Assembly (NCBI GenBank): GCA_035532415.1 | Contig: DATKRB010000034.1 | Location: forward strand, 1 to 28,019 | DNA: 28,019 nt | From: DATKRB01 sp035532415 | Lineage (GTDB): Bacteria > Actinomycetota > Acidimicrobiia > Acidimicrobiales > RAAP-2 | Direction: 5' to 3' | Shown: piece by piece, positions 22,680-28,019 of the stretch | Layout of the letters: every line of letters starts with the position of its first letter | Numbering within the stretch: position 1 is the stretch's first letter | Program-made: the position numbers and the translations under genes | Notes under the pieces: generated by a model | Told to the model about the DNA's origin: nothing | The model's input: only the letters and a program-made list of their open reading frames with translations | Database searches by the model: none

Positions 22680-23884
22680 GGTCGGGCCCCTCCGTCCTTG
22701 GTGATGAGCAGCCCCCCCGACGGGGCGGGACTCGCGCCGGCCACCACCAGGGCGACCTCGGCGCCTTCGATCTGGTTCGGCGACGTTCCCCGCATCTGCC
22801 GCACCGCCTCGAACACGTGGGTCATCCCGTGCGCGTACACCTCCGCCAGATTGCCGCCGTGGGTGTTGACCGGGAGGCTGCCGTCGCGCCGGATGTTCCC
22901 GTCCGCGACGAACGGGCCGGACTCGCCGGGCTCGACGAACCCGTAGTCCTCGAGCTTCATCAGCACCATTGGGGTGAAGTGGTCGTAAATCAGGGCCACG
23001 TCGACGTCGCCCGGCCCCATCCCGGCGTTGGCGTAAAGGTTGTCGGCGATCGTTCGGTGGCCGGCCGACGTGAAGTCCTGCGGCGCCATCTGGTACCCCG
23101 TTCCCCCGGTCTGGGGGAACCAGAAATGGCCACCCCCCCATCGCCTCGGGGCACCCATGGACACCCCGGCGATGTAGGCGGGCGGCTGGCGAAGGTCTCG
23201 TGCCCGCTCGGCCGAGGTGACGATGCAGCACGCTCCGACATCGGACTCCATGCAGAAGTCGAACAGGCGCAGCGGGTCCGCGATGAGCCGCGACGAGTGG
23301 TGGTCCTCCATGGTGATCGGGTCACGGAAGCGGGCGTCGGGATTGCTGGCCGCGTTGAGCCTGGCGTTGATCGCCACCTCCCCGAAGTGGTCGATGCTCG
23401 TCCCGAACTCGTGCATGTGGCGCCGGGCGGCGAGGGCGAACGCCTGACCCGGTGAGGTCATGGCGGGGTACCGTTGGACCGCCATCCCGGCGAACGACCC
23501 GAAGCGGGCCTCGGGTGGTTGGATGACCCCCCTGGTGACCGCCACGTAGTTCGCCTGGCCGGTGGCCACCGCCATGGCCGCGTACAGGTACGCGCCACCC
23601 ATGCCGCCCCCTCCGCCGCCCCAGCCCATCGCCGTGAACCGGAGCTCGTCGATGCCGAGGGCCGTCGCCAACCGGGCCGCGTCGGCCGAGTCGCCCGAGT
23701 ACGAGGAGAAGCCGTCGAGCTCCGACGGCGGGATGCCTGCGTCCTCGCACGCCCCGAGCACCGCCTCCACGACGAGCGGGATGGTCCCGGCGGCCGACAG
23801 CTCTCCCCGGCGACCGTAGCGGGTATGGCCGAACCCGGCGACCGCCGCCCGCCCTCGCAGCCAGGTACCTGGCCCTCCGTGCAT
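22676..23884 (-). CDS. Thiolase-fold protein, Ltp2-like aldolase candidate
   Basis: A 402-residue thiolase-superfamily protein. The thiolase nucleophilic Cys is absent: the expected loop reads MGWGGGGGGMGGAYLYAAM (86-104). Instead Tyr300 (ALIYDHFTP) and Tyr350 (NTHGGNLAEVYAHGM) are present. As far as I recall, the steroid side-chain aldolase Ltp2 uses two tyrosines (294 and 344 in the Thermomonospora protein); their 50-residue spacing is the same here. With the overlapping DUF35 gene this suggests a retro-aldol cleaving enzyme acting on a CoA thioester. ATG 23884 follows GGGAG at a good distance; longer frames to 23968 look non-coding. It is the first gene of the unit running to the CoA-transferase-like gene. 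Confidence 0.83.
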   Translation of the reverse strand: MHGGPGTWLRGRAAVAGFGHTRYGRRGELSAAGTIPLVVEAVLGACEDAGIPPSELDGFSSYSGDSADAARLATALGIDELRFTAMGWGGGGGGMGGAYLYAAMAVATGQANYVAVTRGVIQPPEARFGSFAGMAVQRYPAMTSPGQAFALAARRHMHEFGTSIDHFGEVAINARLNAASNPDARFRDPITMEDHHSSRLIADPLRLFDFCMESDVGACCIVTSAERARDLRQPPAYIAGVSMGAPRRWGGGHFWFPQTGGTGYQMAPQDFTSAGHRTIADNLYANAGMGPGDVDVALIYDHFTPMVLMKLEDYGFVEPGESGPFVADGNIRRDGSLPVNTHGGNLAEVYAHGMTHVFEAVRQMRGTSPNQIEGAEVALVVAGASPAPSGGLLITKDGGARP

Positions 23885-23930
23885 GGATGCTCCCGTCCGA
23901 TCGCCAGCTTTCCAAATGATCTTCCGAAAG

Positions 23931-23959
23931 GGAATACCAGCTCTCCGGTACCACCGCAA
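23931..23959 (-). promoter_or_regulatory. Candidate promoter for the thiolase-like/DUF35/CoA-transferase unit
   Basis: On the minus strand TTGCGG (23954-23959) and TATTCC (23931-23936) are separated by 17 bases, in a locally AT-richer part of the 131-base gap between divergent genes. The -10 match is modest. Confidence 0.35.
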
Positions 23960-24002
23960 ACGCGTCACCCACGGCGGGACACCCCCGCACGTGCCCGGAC
24001 GG

Positions 24003-24008
24003 TAGCCT
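24003..24008 (+). promoter_or_regulatory. Putative -10 box (TAGCCT) of leaderless F420-type reductase gene
   Basis: TAGCCT lies seven bases before ATG 24016. The AGG in between is too close to the ATG to serve as a ribosome site. Confidence 0.5.
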
Positions 24009-24015
24009 GCAGGTC

Positions 24016-24438
24016 ATGCCGACTGTTCGTGACCACGTGAACCGGCTGCTCCCTGCCGTGCACGCCCGGATCTACCGGGCGACCAAGGGCGCTGTCGGCG
24101 GGAAGCTGGGCAGTGCCAACATCCTCCTGCTCACCACCACCGGCCGGAAGTCGGGGGAGCCGAGGACCACGCCGCTCAATTACTTCCCCGACGGGGATCA
24201 CATCGTGCTGATCGCCTCCAACGGGGGGCAGGACCGCCACCCGGCGTGGTACCTCAACATCGTGGCCGACCCGGCGGTCGCGATCCAGCGGCATGCGGAG
24301 ACGGAGTCCAAGACGGCCCGGGTGGCCACCGCCGAGGAGAAGGCGACGCTGTGGCCCCGCATCACCGACTGGTACAAGGGCTATGCGAAGTACCAGCAGA
24401 AGACCGACCGCGACATACCGCTCGTCATCGTCGATTGA
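24016..24438 (+). CDS. Deazaflavin (F420)-dependent nitroreductase-family protein
   Basis: A 140-residue split-barrel protein of the Ddn/FDR family, which uses reduced coenzyme F420 in mycobacteria and relatives. Recognisable: ILLLTTTGRKSGEPRTTPLN (36-55), then GDHIVLIASNGGQDRHPAWY and LNIVADPAVAIQ, the F420-binding strands and loops, and the C-terminal YQQKTDRDIPLVIVD. The presence of the family suggests the host makes F420. It is the only plus-strand gene of this part of the window, divergent from the thiolase-like gene and convergent with the AttH-like gene. Substrate unknown. Confidence 0.9.
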   Translation: MPTVRDHVNRLLPAVHARIYRATKGAVGGKLGSANILLLTTTGRKSGEPRTTPLNYFPDGDHIVLIASNGGQDRHPAWYLNIVADPAVAIQRHAETESKTARVATAEEKATLWPRITDWYKGYAKYQQKTDRDIPLVIVD

Positions 24439-24460
24439 GGGCGTGCCGCCCTGCGCTCAA
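24439..24460. terminator. Possible bidirectional terminator
   Basis: GGGCG-tgc-CGCCC (24439-24451) begins right after the F420-type gene stop, in the 35-base gap before the convergent gene. No T tract is seen. Confidence 0.35.
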
Positions 24461-24473
24461 AGGCGCGTGGCGC

Positions 24474-25538
24474 TCATCTCGTGGCGCGAAGCGCGTTCAG
24501 CATCTTGGCGAAATGGTCGAGGCGCCAGCCGTCCTGATCCTCGCCCCAGCCGATCCTGCCTTCGTACTCCCATCGCATCAGCGCGTTCGAACCGGATCCG
24601 TGCTCACACATGTGGCTGACGGCAAACCCCTCGGCCTCCATGGTGCGGCCGGTCACATCGGTCATGTCGACCTGCATGTGGGCGCTCCAGCCGGTGTCCG
24701 GATCGCGGAAATTGCGGGACCTGCTCTTCGTCTTGTCGAGCCGCTCGAACACCCCGTCCTTCAACAACCACCCCACGTTCATCGGCGACCAGCCGGCAGC
24801 GTCGCCGTCCTGAGGGCGCACGAAGCTCAGGAAGCCGGTCTCGGCATCGGTGTGACCGAAGATGTACTGGATACGCCCCCTCCCCCGCTCGCGCTCGATC
24901 TCGCGCCACCTGGGACCACCCGGGACGGCAACCCGGTAGTTGCCCCGCACGTACTCCGGCTTCTGGCTCTGCGAATGATGCCCTCCCCTCGGGCCCCAGG
25001 TTCGGTCGCGCACGGAATGACAATCCACCGGGATGCGCTCGCCGTGCAGGACCAGCTCACCGGTGATCCGGCACAGCTGGTCGAGGTGCGGATTGTGCAT
25101 CGCCGGAGCCTCGCCGGGTGTGAACCGGTGGGGCGGGTGCACCGCCCTGAACTCGAGCTCAATTGAGAAGTCGGCGTCCTCGTCGCTGTACGCGATGTAG
25201 TAGTCCATCAGGGGAGTGAGCATCTTCACGCTGTAGCCCCCACCCGGGAAGGTGAGGTCTCGGAGGTCGGCGCCGGCCGGAATGGCCACGTCGGCCACGT
25301 TCTTGTAGTAGGCCAGCCGACCCAAGTCGGCACCGCTCGGATCCCAGACGAAGACCCGCCACGTGACCTGGTTGCGGTTTGCGTGGTAGCCGGCGTGCAG
25401 CCACGAACCGATCTTGCGCTCGGGGATGTTGAAGGACCACCAGTTGGTCTCGAACTCGAATGGATCGTCCGACACCTGATGGTACGTGTCGTCCTCGGGA
25501 ACGAACGGGGTGTCCTGGGTGACCGTCTCCGTGCCCAT
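24474..25538 (-). CDS. AttH/CrtC-like beta-barrel protein of unknown function
   Basis: A 354-residue protein rich in Trp, Tyr and paired beta-strand patterns, with no signal peptide or membrane segment. Blocks such as NWWSFNIPERKIGSWLHAGY, PVDCHSVRDRTWGPRG and RNFRDPDTGWSAHMQVDMTD suggest the double lipocalin-like barrel of hydroxyneurosporene-synthase/AttH-type proteins (the DUF7064/DUF7065 group, as far as I recall). In that fold the buried acidic residues and 'D-R-x-W-G-P-R' turn line a hydrophobic pocket; here DRTWGPR is near residues 195-201. ATG 25538 follows AGGA at eight bases; TTG 25580 is a less likely start. It lies 95 bases downstream of the antiporter gene on the same strand. Its function is not known. 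Confidence 0.75.
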   Translation of the reverse strand: MGTETVTQDTPFVPEDDTYHQVSDDPFEFETNWWSFNIPERKIGSWLHAGYHANRNQVTWRVFVWDPSGADLGRLAYYKNVADVAIPAGADLRDLTFPGGGYSVKMLTPLMDYYIAYSDEDADFSIELEFRAVHPPHRFTPGEAPAMHNPHLDQLCRITGELVLHGERIPVDCHSVRDRTWGPRGGHHSQSQKPEYVRGNYRVAVPGGPRWREIERERGRGRIQYIFGHTDAETGFLSFVRPQDGDAAGWSPMNVGWLLKDGVFERLDKTKSRSRNFRDPDTGWSAHMQVDMTDVTGRTMEAEGFAVSHMCEHGSGSNALMRWEYEGRIGWGEDQDGWRLDHFAKMLNALRATR

Positions 25539-25633
25539 CCGATGTTCCTGCCTCTCGATCTGCTGCTCGGGCCTTGCCAAATCGTCACTCGGCCACGACC
25601 CGGGGTCGCGGCGGATCGGGCGTCAGCCTACCT

Positions 25634-27100
25634 TCAGGGCGGCTCGAAGACCGCCGTCAACTTCTCGCTCATGTGGGGATCGTCGAGGACCACGACGACG
25701 ACGTCACCGGCTCGCAGCTCGGTGTCACCTCTCACCGGCACGAGTTGGCCGTCGCGAACGACCAGGCTGATCCAGGCAGCCCCGGGAAGCTGGGTGAGAC
25801 CGCCGATGGTCCGCCCGTCGGCGACCGAGCCCTTGGCGACCGTGAGGCGGTGTGCGCCGTCGGGCTCGTCTCGCAGCCGAACCCCGAGCGCCCAGGGTTC
25901 GGGCTCGATCGAGCGCATCGGAAGACCGAGCCGATAGGCGACCGTCGGTACCAGGGTGCCTTGGACCACGACCGAGAACACGACGACGACGACGACGATC
26001 CCGTAAAGACGCTGGGCGTCATGCACCTTGGCAGTCACCAAGAAGGTGCCGAGCAGGATCGGGACGGCGCCCTTGAGCCCGCCGAAGAGCACGAAGGTTC
26101 GCTCGTTCGCCTTCAGGCGGGCCGGGATCAGGCACAGGCTCACCAGGACCGGCCGGATGACGAAGGCCAGCACCACTCCGAGAACGATCCCGGGGACCCA
26201 GACGTCGGCTCGGCCGAGCTCTGCGACTTGCACCGTCAGACCGAGGACCACGAAAGCCACGATCTCGGAGAGGCTGGCGAGCGCCGAGTGGAAACCGTTG
26301 ATCTCCTGCTTGTACGGCGCGCGCTCATCGCCCAGCACGATCCCGGCGACGAAGACCGTGAGGAATCCCGACCCGTGCGCGAGGGTGGCGACGCCGAACA
26401 GCGCCAGGGCACATGCCAACGTCCGCAAGGGGTAGAGCCCTTCGCTCGGCAGGGGTACCCGGCGCATGAACCAGAGCAGCAGACGACCCCCCGAGATGCC
26501 GACTGCGGCACCGACGCCCATCTGCAGCACGAATTCCCCGCCCACGTTGACGAACGTGCCGGCGCCGAGGCCGCCCGCGGCGATGAGGCTGACCATGAGG
26601 GCGATACCGACCGGATCGTTTGCGCCCGATTCCCCTTCGAGGATCGTCCCGGCGCGACCGGTCACCTCCCGCCGGCCGAGGACGGAGAACACCACCGCCG
26701 GATCCGTCGGGGCCACGGCGGTGGCCACGAGCAGCGCTTCGTACCAGACGAGGCCGAACGCCAGATGCACGAGCACCGCTCCGGCGGCCACGGTCAGGAG
26801 CGTGCCGAGCACGCCGACGAGCCCGATCGGAACTGCCACCGTCCGGAACCGGGACCAGCCGATGCGCATGCCGCCGTCGAACAAGATGAGCAGGAGAGCC
26901 ACCGTGACGACCCGCCCCACGGTCCGCTCCTGAGGCGCGTGCACGGCAGGGACGACCTCGGCCGCGACGGCCGCGCCCATGAGGAACAGAGCCGGAGACG
27001 GGACCCTCGCCCACGCGGTGAGCCGGTTCGACAGGATCGCGGCAAGTCCGATTGCAGAGACCAGCAGCACGATCAGTGCAAACGGTCCGGTGTCGGTCAC
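25634..27100 (-). CDS. Cation:proton antiporter (CPA1/NhaP-type) with TrkA-C domain
   Basis: A 488-residue inner-membrane antiporter with about 12-13 hydrophobic segments (residues 5-390). The transport core is clear: ATAVAPTDPAVVFSVLGRRE (Thr132-Asp133) and ESGANDPVGIAL (Asn161-Asp162, the electroneutral ND pair of CPA1 exchangers), with GGLKGAVPI in a later helix. The C-terminal 80 residues (LTVAKGSVADGRTIGGLTQL … LRAGDVVVVVLDD) are a TrkA-C/RCK_C ligand-binding domain, as in NhaP2/CvrA K+/H+ antiporters. GTG 27100 is chosen: a GGGGAG site lies eight bases upstream and the first helix begins at once. Longer frames to 27304 lack such a site. Poly-Val helix codons create a short (GAC)n run near 25980. 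Confidence 0.88.
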   Translation of the reverse strand: MTDTGPFALIVLLVSAIGLAAILSNRLTAWARVPSPALFLMGAAVAAEVVPAVHAPQERTVGRVVTVALLLILFDGGMRIGWSRFRTVAVPIGLVGVLGTLLTVAAGAVLVHLAFGLVWYEALLVATAVAPTDPAVVFSVLGRREVTGRAGTILEGESGANDPVGIALMVSLIAAGGLGAGTFVNVGGEFVLQMGVGAAVGISGGRLLLWFMRRVPLPSEGLYPLRTLACALALFGVATLAHGSGFLTVFVAGIVLGDERAPYKQEINGFHSALASLSEIVAFVVLGLTVQVAELGRADVWVPGIVLGVVLAFVIRPVLVSLCLIPARLKANERTFVLFGGLKGAVPILLGTFLVTAKVHDAQRLYGIVVVVVVFSVVVQGTLVPTVAYRLGLPMRSIEPEPWALGVRLRDEPDGAHRLTVAKGSVADGRTIGGLTQLPGAAWISLVVRDGQLVPVRGDTELRAGDVVVVVLDDPHMSEKLTAVFEPP

Positions 27101-27334
27101 GACGGTGCTCCCCGAGTCGGGCGCGGCTAGGTAACTGCCGACCAGACTTCCCGGCTCACCCCGGCCAACGCTAGCCGAGCCAGACGCGTTCAGGAACGAG
27201 AACCCTCGAGCATGCGCGCCCGCCTCGACTTGAGGGAACCTGCAATCCCGGGCGCCATGAAGCTGCTGCCGGTGCGTTTGCCGGGGCGTTTGTGTGCCCG
27301 GCACAATCCGACATCTGCAGCGCGCGACGTCCGC
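27101..27334. other. Intergenic region upstream of the antiporter
   Basis: A 234-base gap between the substrate-binding protein stop and the antiporter start, both on the minus strand. The only structure seen is a weak inverted repeat GCCGGG/CCCGGC (27280-27285 and 27297-27302, 11-base loop) that could end the upstream transcript. No convincing -35/-10 pair or small gene is visible. Confidence 0.4.
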
Positions 27335-28018
27335 TCAGCTGGACGGGACGACGATGCGCGCCCCGCAGACGGCCTTGCCCGTGTAGACCTGGAACTGGTT
27401 CCCCTTCAGCTGCATGTAGTAGCCGCAGAGGGTCTTGGGCACGATGGCCTCGGTGCCGAACCCGGTCATCGGGGTGCCGCTCGGCAGGATGCCCCCGGCG
27501 TTGTAGCTCTCGAGCGTGCGCAGCTTGGAGATGAAGTTGGCCCGGGTCGGGTTGCTCCCCGCCATCTGCAAGCCCTTGATCATGAGGTCGGCCGACACGT
27601 AGGACCCGTAAAGCCCGAGGTCGGGGATCCCTCCCGAGTACGACGAGTCGTACTTCTTGATCGTGGCGATCATGTCCTTCACCGCTGAGTTCGGCGTGGT
27701 GAAGTTGATGGCCGCCGCCATGTAGGCGCCGTCGAGCGCCGCTCGGGCCGTCGCGCTCTGGAGCACCTGCTGGTCGTAGCCGGTGAAGTAGATCTGCTTG
27801 GCGCTGATCCCCGCGTTCTTCACCGCCTGGGCGAGGGCGATGTCGGAGGAGTCGACGAAGGACCCGACGACCCCGTTGCACCCCGCCGACTTGATCTGCA
27901 GCACGTCGGCGGTGAAGTCCACGCCGCCGAAGGGCACCGAGAAGTTCTTGTAGCACTGGGTGGAACCGCCGGCGTACACCACCCGGATCGACTGCTGGGA
28001 GGAGGCCGAGATGCCGTA
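27335..28018 (-). CDS. ABC transporter substrate-binding protein, branched-chain amino-acid type (3' part)
   Basis: The frame is open to the window edge, so only the C-terminal 227 residues are seen; the signal peptide and first lobe lie outside. The pattern IKSAGCNGVVGSFVDSSDIA, QIYFTGYDQQVL, DGAYMAAAINF, LGLYGSYVSADLMIKGLQMA and ANFISKLRTLESYNAGGILP matches the periplasmic-binding type I fold of Leu/Ile/Val-type (LivJ-like, Peripla_BP_6) proteins in ABC uptake systems. It would act outside the membrane, probably as a lipoprotein. GTG 27982 is internal. Two Cys near the C-terminus (GYYMQ-preceding CG and AVCGAR) could form a disulfide. The permease and ATPase genes are not in the window; the ligand is unknown. 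Confidence 0.85.
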   Translation of the reverse strand, partial: YGISASSQQSIRVVYAGGSTQCYKNFSVPFGGVDFTADVLQIKSAGCNGVVGSFVDSSDIALAQAVKNAGISAKQIYFTGYDQQVLQSATARAALDGAYMAAAINFTTPNSAVKDMIATIKKYDSSYSGGIPDLGLYGSYVSADLMIKGLQMAGSNPTRANFISKLRTLESYNAGGILPSGTPMTGFGTEAIVPKTLCGYYMQLKGNQFQVYTGKAVCGARIVVPSS

Positions 28019-28019
28019 G

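Noticed and set aside
25970..26000. (GAC)n microsatellite as a regulatory repeat
   Set aside because: It lies inside a transmembrane helix of the antiporter and is explained by consecutive valine codons.
27328..27345. Inverted repeat CGTCC/GGACG over the substrate-binding protein stop as a terminator
   Set aside because: Only five pairs, overlapping the coding end, with no T tract; too weak to call.

Overview
This window is GC-rich actinobacterial DNA. Class Acidimicrobiia or a relative is my inference, based on GTG/TTG starts, a deazaflavin (F420)-type reductase, several CoA-thioester catabolic families and an actinobacterial cyclase family. It contains no rRNA, tRNA, CRISPR array or complete mobile element. 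It is densely coded: no stretch over about 300 bases lacks a gene or gene remnant.

Left part (1-4434): the 3' end of an aldo/keto reductase, a second complete aldo/keto reductase, a decayed glyoxalase/VOC gene, a TesB-type acyl-CoA thioesterase, a TIM-barrel sugar isomerase/epimerase (minus strand), a small NIPSNAP-like protein and a PNPOx-like flavin protein. These look like accessory metabolism.

Centre (4515-17667): a large nucleotide-biosynthesis locus on the minus strand. In transcription order it reads purA-purD-purB-purC-purS-purQ, then purL, then purF-purM-pyrE. Together they supply nine purine-pathway genes (eight for IMP synthesis plus adenylosuccinate synthetase) and the orotate phosphoribosyltransferase of UMP synthesis; purN, purE, purK and purH are not here. 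Two plus-strand genes split the locus into three blocks: a small basic protein of unknown function (11500-11925) between purQ and purL, and a PHP phosphoesterase (7904-8752) between purL and purF. Genes inside blocks often overlap by four bases (NTGA), which suggests translational coupling. A 17-bp tandem repeat array fills the gap between the converging PHP and purL genes.

Right part (17800-28018): a minus-strand catabolic group, namely a thiolase-fold protein with the two-tyrosine pattern of Ltp2 aldolases, a DUF35 partner, a two-headed CoA-transferase-like protein, a cyclase-family hydrolase and a dienelactone-hydrolase-like protein. Next come a divergent F420-type reductase, an AttH/CrtC-like protein of unknown role, a K+ or Na+/H+ antiporter with a C-terminal TrkA-C domain, and the 3' end of a branched-chain amino-acid-type ABC substrate-binding protein. 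The first group probably handles an acyl-CoA substrate with a cleavable side chain, but the substrate cannot be read from sequence.

A feature of the whole window is a TANNNT hexamer placed 5-9 bases before the start codon of six unrelated genes (tesB, the sugar isomerase, NIPSNAP, PHP, purL, the F420 reductase). This is the arrangement expected of leaderless mRNAs. The most unusual items are the CoA-transferase that lacks the catalytic aspartate in both halves, the Ltp2-like/DUF35 pair without its usual hydratase partner, the AT-richer promoter region with a perfect inverted repeat in front of the gene embedded in the pur locus, and the tandem repeats.
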